A stretch of DNA of 14,259 nt from an uncultured Faecalibacterium sp. (GTDB lineage Bacteria; Bacillota; Clostridia; Oscillospirales; Ruminococcaceae): contig CAAFQM010000009.1 of NCBI GenBank assembly GCA_900765105.1, positions 1-14,259 of the forward strand, in the 5' to 3' direction. A model generated the notes under the pieces. It saw nothing but the letters and a program-made list of their open reading frames with translations, was not told the origin of the DNA and did not search any database. Below are positions 5,769 through 12,551 of this stretch, piece by piece; position 1 is the stretch's first letter, and each line of letters starts with the position of its first letter. The position numbers and the translations under genes are program-made.

Positions 5769-6842
5769 TCACAGTTCGATCTGTGCTCCATGGAGCACGC
5801 GGCGTTCCAGCGCTTCCCGCTGGGCGCGGGTCATCCCGGCCACATCCGGGCGGACGGTGGCCGCGCCGCCGGGGCGGATGCCGTTTTCGGTGGGCCGTGC
5901 GGCACGCTGCTGGATCCGCTCTACCACACCCTGTTCCACCGTCTGCGCAGCCGAGCGCAGGTTGTCATCGTAATGCGCCAGACGGTAGGCATCCTGTACC
6001 CGCATCCCGGGCAGCTGCATCAGGCGGCGCATCTCCGGGTTCTTCAGCTCGGCCTGAAGGCTGAACCCCGGGTCGCTGCGGCGCATCGCGGCTTCCTCAG
6101 CCGCCCACCGGGTGTGCAGCCCCTGCACCGCGTTCCGGGCCAATGTGGGCAGCGGCGGCACCACCGGTCGCGGTTCCGGTCTCTCCGGTGCCGGTGCCGG
6201 AATCTCTTCTTCCGGCTGGACAGCCGCAAGCGCTGCGGGCGCAGCCTGTGCTTCGCCGGGCCGCATGGTTCCGGATGCCACCGCCTGCTGCGCCTGTGCG
6301 TGGCTCAGGGCCGGGGGAGTGGCTTCTCCCTCTGCAAAGAGCTGTAGCATAAAGGCTCCCCACGGGTTGCGGCTCCCAGCGTCCACTTCGTGCCTTGAGC
6401 GGCCCTCGTGTTCTGCTGGCCGCTGCCCCAGCCTCGGCTCCCTGTTTCCGCCGCAGGCGGCGGTCGCCTCCGCTGCAAACAGCTGCAGGTCCATCATGCT
6501 CTGCTCGCCCCGGCGGCTCACATCCGCAAAGCGGACGTTCTCCGGGTAGCGCTCGGCCAGCAGCACAAAACAGCTTTTTGCCAGTTCAAATGCGCCCTTC
6601 ACCCACTCTTCGCAGGGCGCTTCCACACTCACGGCCAGACGCGGGCCTTCCGGCTCGTCAAACGCTTCGCTGCGGGCAGTCTCCTCCCCTGCCAGCAGAT
6701 ACACCAGCCCCTGTATCACGGTGCTGGCACCGGCGCACACAATGTCCTGCCCGGCAGGCGCATAGCCTGCATGACCGGCGGCTTCCAATCGGCAGCCGAT
6801 GCCTGCCGGGGTGTCCATTTCGCTGTAGATTACTTTCATCAT
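5769..6842 (-). CDS. Prp-like cysteine protease fused to phage scaffold
   Basis: 357 residues from the ATG at 6842, eight bases after AAAAGGAGG; the GTG at 6851 overlaps that site. Residues 1-107 match the Prp family (YsxB/DUF464): GHAGYAPAGQDIVCAGAS at 23-40 gives His24 and Cys36, twelve apart as in S. aureus Prp (His22/Cys34). The domain has the usual family length of just over 100 residues. Residues 119-123 and 166-170 are both LQLFA, the Prp recognition pattern. An Arg/Gly-rich linker lies between them. The remainder (171-357) is acidic and Pro/Ala-rich (209-232), then helical with a basic C-terminus, as expected for a scaffold. It sits between portal and capsid genes, where head protease and scaffold belong. 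The likely role is to build and then trim the procapsid. The protease call is strong; the scaffold call rests on position and composition. Confidence 0.82.
   Translation of the reverse strand: MMKVIYSEMDTPAGIGCRLEAAGHAGYAPAGQDIVCAGASTVIQGLVYLLAGEETARSEAFDEPEGPRLAVSVEAPCEEWVKGAFELAKSCFVLLAERYPENVRFADVSRRGEQSMMDLQLFAAEATAACGGNREPRLGQRPAEHEGRSRHEVDAGSRNPWGAFMLQLFAEGEATPPALSHAQAQQAVASGTMRPGEAQAAPAALAAVQPEEEIPAPAPERPEPRPVVPPLPTLARNAVQGLHTRWAAEEAAMRRSDPGFSLQAELKNPEMRRLMQLPGMRVQDAYRLAHYDDNLRSAAQTVEQGVVERIQQRAARPTENGIRPGGAATVRPDVAGMTRAQREALERRVLHGAQIEL
6333..6347 (-). other. Predicted Prp-type cleavage site 2 in the scaffold
   Basis: Codes for LQLFA (residues 166-170), immediately after the internal Met165. 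Cleavage after Phe169 would release the scaffold body. Confidence 0.55.
6348..6361 (-). promoter_or_regulatory. Candidate internal ribosome site and ATG for a separate scaffold
   Basis: GGGGAG (6361-6356) lies five bases before an in-frame ATG at 6350 (Met165). Initiation here would give a 193-residue scaffold starting MLQLFAEGEATPP without the protease domain. The match to the anti-Shine-Dalgarno is the GGAG core only, so use is uncertain. Confidence 0.45.
6474..6488 (-). other. Predicted Prp-type cleavage site 1 after the protease domain
   Basis: Codes for LQLFA (residues 119-123), preceded by MMD. It lies about a dozen residues after the end of the Prp-like domain, where cleavage between Phe122 and Ala123 would separate protease from scaffold. 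Confidence 0.55.
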
Positions 6843-6858
6843 GGTTCTCACCTCCTTT

Positions 6859-8685
6859 TCAATTCAAATCCATGGCGCGGGCGGCAGCCGCCACCGGCAG
6901 GGCGCTGCCCAGACCGGCCAGCTTTGTTCCGGCGGCTTTCCCGCCTGTCTGCGTGAACGCGCTGCTCACGCTGCGGGTCAGCCCGCCGGAATCCTGGTTC
7001 TGCCCCTGCATCTCAATGACCGCTGCCATCCGCACCATCTGATCCTGCATCTGGGCCAGCTGCCGGGCAAGAGTGCCGTTCTGCCGCACCCGCTGGCGCA
7101 CCTTCTCGATACCCTCAAAATCCATCATGTCCAGCGCCGCAAGGGCTGCGTCGGCGTTCTGCGGGTTGAAGAATCCCAGCTGATAGCACTCCTTCGCCGT
7201 CTCGTTCTGGGAAAGGCGGCTGAAGGTGCTCTTTTTGGCCGCGCTGACCACGATGTCAAAGATGGGTTCCCGGCTGCCCAGCTCCACCCCGCCCAGACTG
7301 CCGCCTGGCACGGCGCGCAGTGCTTCGGCCGAGAAGGGCACGAACTGGTTTCCGCCGTCTGCGCCCACGATGCGGAACACCCGCTGTTCGTCGTAGAACT
7401 GGCGCATCAGCTCGATGATGAGGTAGCACTGCTTTGCAAAGGCGCGGTAGGCGCTCTTGAGCATATCCCGGCTCAGCTTGCTGCCGGCCTCCTGCAGGGC
7501 GGCAATGGCGCTGGCAGCCGTCACGCCGCCCGTGGTGCCGCCCTGGGTCATGTCCCGGTTGCCGCTGATCTCCTTCAACTCTTCGATGCGGCTCTGGCGG
7601 TAGCTCAGGCTGTTGCCCTGCAGGCCGGCTGTCTGCAGGGGACGGAAGCTGTCATCGTTCAGCCTGCCCGCCACATGCACGATGTCCCGCGAAAAATCGG
7701 CCAGTTCTTCCTCGTTGACCCCTGCCGTGTCGCTGAGCACATACCGCTGTTTGGCCGCCAGCAGAACATTCTCGTCCATGGCGTGGTTCATCTTGTCGAT
7801 GGCCGTCTGACAGTCCTTCATCACATCGATGTAACCGAAGCCTGCCGGGCTGTCCTCCTCCACGAACAGCGCATCGAACACAAAGGGATACTGCCCGTGG
7901 TCATACAGGCCGCGCCGCGCCAGTGCCGGGTCGTTCTGGCTGGCATACAGCACCACCCCGTTGCAGAACTTGCAGTAGTGCAGCACCATGCGTCCGTTTT
8001 CATCCGGGCGCTTATAGTACCAGTCCACTACCACGCTTTTCGTGCTGGTATCCTGCCCTTCCTCGTGGATATACCGAGGTACATCCAGCACACCGGCGGT
8101 GCAGCCTGCCAGCTGCGGATACTGCGCGGTCAGCTGCGCCGTGTTCTCCAGACTCAGGCTGAAGAAGTTTGGCGAAGACTGGATATCCTCCACGCCCGGC
8201 TCCCAGTAGAGCATCAGCAGATTCATGCTGCGCACGGCGATATCGCCCAGCCCGCCCCGCATCTGCGGGTCCCAGAAGATGCCGGTGACCCCGGTGCCCT
8301 GCTTGAGCTTGCGCCACCAGCAGTCGCTGTACACCTGTTCATAATCCGCCTGTTCCAGCACCACCGGCAGCACGCTGGAAAGCGCCCTTGCCGTGTCCTC
8401 ATCGTCTGCCGCGCGGGGCAGGACATTGGGTTCCGGGTAGTTGTCCATAGCGTCGGCGTGCTTGTTTGCGATACTGTTGAACAGCCATCCGCTGGAAGGC
8501 TGGCTCTTGCCGGGCATCATGGGGTTTGAGTAATTTTTCCAGTGCCCCATACGGAACCACAGTTCGTTGTCTACCAGGCGCTTGTCCAGCGCCGCCTTGC
8601 CTGCCTTGTACCGCTGCAGGATCTGCGTGGCTTCGGCCACCTGCGCTTCGCCCACCGGCAAAGCCTCGTTCTGAAAATCGTCCAT
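6859..8685 (-). CDS. Phage portal protein
   Basis: 608 residues; the ATG at 8685 follows AAAGGAGG by eight bases. The dodecameric portal forms the DNA gate at one capsid vertex and the seat for the terminase. Visible portal features are an N-terminal helix and wing (residues 11-130, including ELWFRMGHWKNY and LFNSIANKHAD) and a beta-rich central part (130-275). A stem/clip-like helix follows at 284-312 (GYIDVMKDCQTAIDKMNHAM), then the GNRDMTQGGTTGGVTAASAI segment at 375-394. A long C-terminal helix at 525-560 (VRQRVRQNGTLARQLAQMQD) could form the crown or barrel. Length and pattern fit podophage (P22/N4-gp56-associated) portals. Its stop codon overlaps the Shine-Dalgarno region of the protease-scaffold gene. 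Confidence 0.87.
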   Translation of the reverse strand: MDDFQNEALPVGEAQVAEATQILQRYKAGKAALDKRLVDNELWFRMGHWKNYSNPMMPGKSQPSSGWLFNSIANKHADAMDNYPEPNVLPRAADDEDTARALSSVLPVVLEQADYEQVYSDCWWRKLKQGTGVTGIFWDPQMRGGLGDIAVRSMNLLMLYWEPGVEDIQSSPNFFSLSLENTAQLTAQYPQLAGCTAGVLDVPRYIHEEGQDTSTKSVVVDWYYKRPDENGRMVLHYCKFCNGVVLYASQNDPALARRGLYDHGQYPFVFDALFVEEDSPAGFGYIDVMKDCQTAIDKMNHAMDENVLLAAKQRYVLSDTAGVNEEELADFSRDIVHVAGRLNDDSFRPLQTAGLQGNSLSYRQSRIEELKEISGNRDMTQGGTTGGVTAASAIAALQEAGSKLSRDMLKSAYRAFAKQCYLIIELMRQFYDEQRVFRIVGADGGNQFVPFSAEALRAVPGGSLGGVELGSREPIFDIVVSAAKKSTFSRLSQNETAKECYQLGFFNPQNADAALAALDMMDFEGIEKVRQRVRQNGTLARQLAQMQDQMVRMAAVIEMQGQNQDSGGLTRSVSSAFTQTGGKAAGTKLAGLGSALPVAAAARAMDLN

Positions 8686-8697
8686 TGTTTGCCTCCT

Positions 8698-10146
8698 TTA
8701 AATCCTGTAGAATCTTGCCCGCCTGTGCAGATCCAGCGGGTCATCCGGCATGGGCGGGGCGGCGCAGCGTCCCGGCGGGCTGATGGGGTTTTCCATCAGC
8801 ACATAGCGGCATTCATCATAGATGTGATCCTCCTGCCGGGTGTCGATGTCCTCCACATTGCTCTCGTCATACACCAGATTCGGAATGGTGCGGATAAAAT
8901 GTTTGCAAGTATTGAACACCTGAAACATCGGCCTGCCCTCGGGGTCAAAGCTGAGCCGGTAGTGGAACTGCATCTTTCCGGCAAGGCGGGTGTGGTCGCC
9001 GGGCATCCAGTGCAGAAAATTCGGGCTGCGCTCCATCATGGCCGCGATGCTCTCGCCCCGGCTCTCATCAAAAATGGCCGGGTCTGCAATGCCGTGGATC
9101 ACCCTGCCCCGCAGCACGGGATCGTTCTGCTCGGCCTCCCGGATGCGCCTTGCCTGCTCCACCGGGTCGATGCGCAGCCCCTCGTTGGGGCGGCCGGTGC
9201 ATCCGTACAGCTCCTTGATGCGGTAGAGCCTGCCTTCTTCGTCGGCGGCGTACCACCCCACCGAAAACGGCTTGGAAAAACCAAAGTCGAACCCGCGGTA
9301 GATCTGCCAGTGCTTCGGGATGGCAAAAGGCGCGATGACATGGGTCCAGCGCTGATCCTGATAGTGCGCCGGGTCGTTGCGCCACTCGGTGAACACCTGC
9401 CCCGAAAAGCTGTCCCAGCTGCCGTAGAGCAGCGCCTGTTTTTCGGCTTCCGGCATACTGGCCAGATTGGCCAGATACCCGGGGTCGTTCTGCAGCAGCG
9501 CAGGGTTGTCGAAGATGCTGGACGGGATGAACACCCGCGCCCGCTGCAGCTTCTGTTCGGTACCGTCGGGCAGCTTCACGGTGTATTCCTCGGTGATGGG
9601 TGTGCCGGGCGGTGCGGGTGTGATGAACCGCGCCTTGACCCAGCCATGGCCGATGCCGCCGGGGTTTGTGGTGGCACGCATGTACACCCGGGTGCCCGGG
9701 CCGGTGGGGCGGTTACGGCTCATCATGTAGCTGTACTCTTCCCATTCAAAATGGGTCAGCTCGTCAAAGCCGATAAAATCGTAGGCCTTACCCTGATAGT
9801 TGGTGCGGTCCTTGGTGTACTGCATGGAACCGAACCAGATCTTTGCCCCGCTGGGAAAATTCCACACATGGGCGGTGGCGTTGTACTGTGCCCCGGGAAA
9901 TGCCCTGCGATAGTACATCTGGCTCTTGTCCACCAGATCCGACAGCTGCGGGTAGGTCTTGCGCAGGATGAGTGCCCGGTAGTGCGGGACGTGCACCTGC
10001 CGCAGCGCTTCGATGATCAGCGCATCGCTCTTGCCGCCGCCCGCCGCACCGCCGTACAGCGCTTCCGGCTCCGGCCGCCGCATGAACTCTGCCTGCCGCG
10101 GCTGCGGTCTCCAGACCACCGCCGCTCTGCTCTCGAGTTTGTTCAT
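8698..10146 (-). CDS. Terminase large subunit (packaging ATPase and nuclease)
   Basis: 482 residues. The ATG at 10146 overlaps the previous stop as ATGA, with GGAGG just upstream. The ATPase domain shows Walker A GGAAGGGKS (32-40), Walker B FIGFDE (124-129, with Asp128 and Glu129) and the coupling motif TTN (159-161) before PGG. The C-terminal RNase H-like nuclease shows GFDFG (285-289; Asp287), ADPA (354-357; Asp355) and a late DHIYDE stretch near residue 450 that can supply the third acidic ligand. The known role is to cut concatemeric or chromosomal DNA and pump it through the portal. All expected motifs are intact, which argues against decay. Confidence 0.93.
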   Translation of the reverse strand: MNKLESRAAVVWRPQPRQAEFMRRPEPEALYGGAAGGGKSDALIIEALRQVHVPHYRALILRKTYPQLSDLVDKSQMYYRRAFPGAQYNATAHVWNFPSGAKIWFGSMQYTKDRTNYQGKAYDFIGFDELTHFEWEEYSYMMSRNRPTGPGTRVYMRATTNPGGIGHGWVKARFITPAPPGTPITEEYTVKLPDGTEQKLQRARVFIPSSIFDNPALLQNDPGYLANLASMPEAEKQALLYGSWDSFSGQVFTEWRNDPAHYQDQRWTHVIAPFAIPKHWQIYRGFDFGFSKPFSVGWYAADEEGRLYRIKELYGCTGRPNEGLRIDPVEQARRIREAEQNDPVLRGRVIHGIADPAIFDESRGESIAAMMERSPNFLHWMPGDHTRLAGKMQFHYRLSFDPEGRPMFQVFNTCKHFIRTIPNLVYDESNVEDIDTRQEDHIYDECRYVLMENPISPPGRCAAPPMPDDPLDLHRRARFYRI

Positions 10147-10424
10147 GATTCTTCCTCCACTTCCGGCAGCAGCACCACGCCGCACCCGGTCCCCTCGGTA
10201 TCCGTGCCCTGCTCGTTCAGGGTCTTGACCACACCGGCCAGATCCTTGAGCACAGCCGTGGCTTCCTTGAGCCCCTTCATGGTGCCGGGGTCCGGTTCGC
10301 CGCCCTTCCGCGCCGCCTTCTGGCGGTCGTTCAGGTCGCGGACCTGCTGCGCCAGCAGGGTGCTGAGCACATCCGCCGCCCGGCTCAGGCTGGCCAGCCC
10401 TCTGGCCTGTTTTGTCTGCCCCAT
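10143..10424 (-). CDS. Putative terminase small subunit
   Basis: 93 residues from the ATG at 10424 (MGQTKQARGLASLSRAADVL). A ribosome-binding sequence AAAGGAG lies 14 bases upstream, slightly far. A GTG at 10484 would add 20 residues but has no better site. The protein is largely helical: residues 10-38 and 49-72 (MKGLKEATAVLKDLAGVVKT) can form coiled coils, followed by an acidic tail EVEEES. The stop overlaps the large terminase start, the classical small-large terminase arrangement. A DNA-binding helix-turn-helix is not obvious. The assignment is mainly by position and size. Confidence 0.6.
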   Translation of the reverse strand: MGQTKQARGLASLSRAADVLSTLLAQQVRDLNDRQKAARKGGEPDPGTMKGLKEATAVLKDLAGVVKTLNEQGTDTEGTGCGVVLLPEVEEES

Positions 10425-10718
10425 CGTGGTCGGGTCAACTCCTTTCTGTTTTTGTTCCGCTGGGGTATGGCAAAAGGATACCACCCTTTTCTCTCTCCCG
10501 ACAGGGCGTACTTTTGCAGGCCCGCAGAGTATTTTTCAGTATTTATTATTCTCGATGTATAAATTAGGCCTATTTTTTCTTTTGCTGCATCGTCATTTTC
10601 AAAAAAGCTTTCTTTTTCTCACCGAAAAAATGAGTCCGTAATTCCAGGACAGCCTGCCATTTTCCGGAAGATTTTTAAAAGTCATACTTATTCAACAAAT
10701 TTGGACAAAAAATGAAAA
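10425..10718. other. AT-rich intergenic region between phage operon and purine permease
   Basis: No gene is recognised. Base composition shifts from GC-rich to AT-rich from about 10530 to 10720. It contains a small inverted repeat tttttc/gaaaaa (10613-10618 and 10624-10629). The promoter of the minus-strand phage operon must lie here or the operon would be silent, but I cannot pick a convincing -35/-10 pair on that strand. No copy of the left-end tRNA sequence is seen here, so no attachment-site pair can be drawn. Confidence 0.6.
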
Positions 10719-10749
10719 AAGTGTGTTTATTCCGTGGACAAACACACTT
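10719..10749. promoter_or_regulatory. Palindrome overlapping the permease promoter
   Basis: A perfect 10-bp inverted repeat aagtgtgttt (10719-10728) with aaacacactt (10740-10749), spacer 11. It covers the -35 hexamer at 10735-10740, as expected for a repressor operator. No regulator gene is in the window. Confidence 0.5.
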
Positions 10750-10764
10750 CAAAAATGATACAAT
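10735..10764 (+). promoter_or_regulatory. Likely sigma-A promoter of the purine permease
   Basis: TGGACA (10735-10740), 18-base spacer, TACAAT (10759-10764) preceded by TGA, giving an extended -10. The predicted start is near 10771, leaving a leader of about 58 bases. Confidence 0.6.
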
Positions 10765-10777
10765 CAATTGCGTTCCT

Positions 10778-10810
10778 TCCCGCTGCTCCCACTGGCGGGA
10801 TATTTTATTT
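10778..10810 (+). promoter_or_regulatory. Leader hairpin, possible attenuator
   Basis: A 6-bp stem tcccgc/gcggga (10778-10783 with 10795-10800) is followed by tattttattt just before the Shine-Dalgarno AGGAGG (10817-10822). It could be a weak terminator or translation control. No purine riboswitch core sequence was found. Confidence 0.3.
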
Positions 10811-10828
10811 GGAATCAGGAGGTTCTGC

Positions 10829-12199
10829 ATGTTAGAAAACATCTTTCACCTGAAAGAAAACCACACCGATGCAAAGACCGAGATCATGGCTGGGATCACC
10901 ACCTTCATGACCATGGCCTACATCCTTGCGGTCAACCCCAACATCCTGTCCGCTTCGGGCATGGATTCGGAAGCAGTTCTGATCGCCACCGCACTGGCAT
11001 CCTTCGTCGGCACGGCCCTGATGGCTCTGCTGGCCAACTACCCCTTCGCTCTGGCTCCCGGCATGGGCCTGAATGCTTACTTCTCCTACACGGTCGTTCT
11101 GACCATGGGCTACAGCTGGCAGCTGGCCCTGATGGCCGTCTTTGTGGAAGGCATCATCTTCATCGTGCTGTCCATGACCAACGTCCGTGAGGGCATCTTC
11201 AACGCCATTCCCATGACTCTGAAGAGCGCCGTCAGCGTCGGCATCGGCCTGTTCGTCGCCTTCGTCGGTCTGCAGAACGCCAAGCTGATCATCAACAGCG
11301 ACTCCACCCTCGTCACCTACCAGCACTTCAAGGGCGACACCTTCCACAGCGTGGGCGTGGGTGCCATTCTGGCCCTGATCGGCGTTGTCATCACCGCCAT
11401 CCTGCTGGTCAAGAAGGTCAAGGGCGGCATCCTGTACGGCATCCTCATCACCTGGGTGCTGGGCATCATCTGTGAGCTGGCCGGCATCTATGTGCCGGAT
11501 GCAGACGCTGGCATGTACAGTGTGATCCCCACCGCCTTTGTCAGCTTTGACTTCTCCGCTCTGGGCAAGACCTTCGGTCAGGTGTTCAAGACCGACTTCT
11601 CCGGCGTCGGCATCCTGAACTTCTTTGCCGTCATGTTCTCCTTCCTCTTCGTTGACCTGTTCGACACGCTGGGCACCCTGATCGGCGTGGCCTCCAAGGC
11701 CGACATGCTGGACGAGGACGGCAAGCTGCCCCACATCAAGGGCGCTCTGATGGCCGACTCCATCGCCACCTGCGCCGGCGCTGTGCTGGGCACTTCCACC
11801 ACCACCACCTTCGTGGAGAGTGCTTCCGGCGTCACCGAGGGCGGCCGCACCGGTCTGACCTCCATGACCACCGGTGTGCTGTTCCTGCTGGCCACCATCT
11901 TCAGCCCGCTGTTCCTCACCATCCCGTCCTTCGCAACGGCTCCTGCCCTGATCATCGTGGGCTTCTACATGATGGGTTCCGCCGCCAAGATCGACTTCAA
12001 CGACCCCAGCGAGGGCATCCCCGCCTTCCTGACCGTCCTGGCCATGCCCACTGCATACAGCATCTCTGAGGGCATTGCCATTGGTGTGATCTCCTGGACC
12101 ATCATCAACCTGGTCACTGGCAAGGCCAAAGAGAAGAAGATCAGCCCCCTGATGTATGTGCTGACCGTCGTTTTCATTCTCAAATATGTGTTCCTCTAA
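10829..12199 (+). CDS. NCS2-family purine permease (AzgA/PbuG/PbuO type)
   Basis: 456 residues. The ATG at 10829 lies six bases after a perfect AGGAGG; an upstream frame from 10712 runs through the promoter and is rejected. The family imports adenine, guanine or hypoxanthine with protons. Diagnostic stretches are AGITTFMTMAYILAVNP (21-37), APGMGLNAYFSY (76-87), VDLFDTLGTLIGVASKA (275-291) and GTSTTTTFVESASGVTEG (321-338). About a dozen or more hydrophobic segments cover the length, with a 4-Lys cytoplasmic tail near 432-437. Length and all signature blocks are normal. Substrate among purines cannot be told. It is monocistronic: own promoter, strong terminator after the stop. Confidence 0.93.
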   Translation: MLENIFHLKENHTDAKTEIMAGITTFMTMAYILAVNPNILSASGMDSEAVLIATALASFVGTALMALLANYPFALAPGMGLNAYFSYTVVLTMGYSWQLALMAVFVEGIIFIVLSMTNVREGIFNAIPMTLKSAVSVGIGLFVAFVGLQNAKLIINSDSTLVTYQHFKGDTFHSVGVGAILALIGVVITAILLVKKVKGGILYGILITWVLGIICELAGIYVPDADAGMYSVIPTAFVSFDFSALGKTFGQVFKTDFSGVGILNFFAVMFSFLFVDLFDTLGTLIGVASKADMLDEDGKLPHIKGALMADSIATCAGAVLGTSTTTTFVESASGVTEGGRTGLTSMTTGVLFLLATIFSPLFLTIPSFATAPALIIVGFYMMGSAAKIDFNDPSEGIPAFLTVLAMPTAYSISEGIAIGVISWTIINLVTGKAKEKKISPLMYVLTVVFILKYVFL

Positions 12200-12217
12200 T
12201 TCTTGCATCATCCTATA

Positions 12218-12266
12218 AAAAAGGCTTCTGCCCTTCCGGTTCATCCGGTCGGGCAGAAGCCTTTTT
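12218..12266. terminator. Bidirectional terminator between convergent genes
   Basis: Stem 12218-12233 with 12251-12266 (aaaaaggcttctgccc with its complement) and an inner ccgg/ccgg pairing. A run on one side and T run on the other serve the permease on plus and the minus-strand transport genes. Confidence 0.9.
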
Positions 12267-12280
12267 CCTTTTCTATGTGC

Positions 12281-12496
12281 TTACTTGTGTCTCGGGTGGA
12301 TATGGATCTCAGGGATGGCCACATTATCGTAGTGGATGGGTTTGTCCGCTGCCGGCACTCCGTCCGCATCCGCATGATGTGCCACCTTGCCGGTGTGGAA
12401 CTCCGGCACCGCCACGGTTTCTTCCTCGTGTGTCTGCTCCGGCCTTTTCCACAGCTTCTGCTGGAACCACATCTTCAGATGATGATGAAACGACAT
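12281..12496 (-). CDS. His-rich small protein (71 aa), unknown function
   Basis: 71 residues starting MSFHHHLKMWFQQKLW. The ATG at 12496 is chosen because AAAGGAGA lies nine bases upstream; the frame extends to 12604 but that part overlaps gltS and lacks a site. There are eleven His, at the N-terminus (HHH at 4-6) and scattered to the end. An internal repeat is visible: VAVPEFH (28-34) and VAIPEIH (59-65). No signal peptide, membrane segment or enzyme motif is seen. It follows gltS by 55 bases on the same strand and ends at the shared terminator, so it is probably in the same transcript. Metal binding is possible from the His content but is only a guess. Confidence 0.65.
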   Translation of the reverse strand: MSFHHHLKMWFQQKLWKRPEQTHEEETVAVPEFHTGKVAHHADADGVPAADKPIHYDNVAIPEIHIHPRHK

Positions 12497-12551
12497 TGCA
12501 CGTCTCCTTTCCCGGTGCGGGATCCCCGCCCGAATTCCAAATAACCTGTTC

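Noticed and set aside
5744..5791. Upstream start of the capsid protein at 5791
   Set aside because: It would overlap the scaffold stop, has no Shine-Dalgarno sequence, and would displace the Prp-type site from the N-terminus. The ATG at 5743 has AAAGGA.
6841..10641. Long plus-strand frames opposite portal and large terminase (6841-8529 and 8542-10641)
   Set aside because: The opposite strand carries clear portal and terminase motifs; these frames have no family features and no suitable starts.
10771..10828. Purine riboswitch in the permease leader
   Set aside because: The leader is only about 58 bases and lacks the three-way-junction core bases of that class.
10832..12244. A 470-codon minus-strand frame opposite the purine permease
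   Set aside because: The product is a Gly/His/Asp/Gln-rich string typical of the reverse of a GC-rich membrane protein gene.
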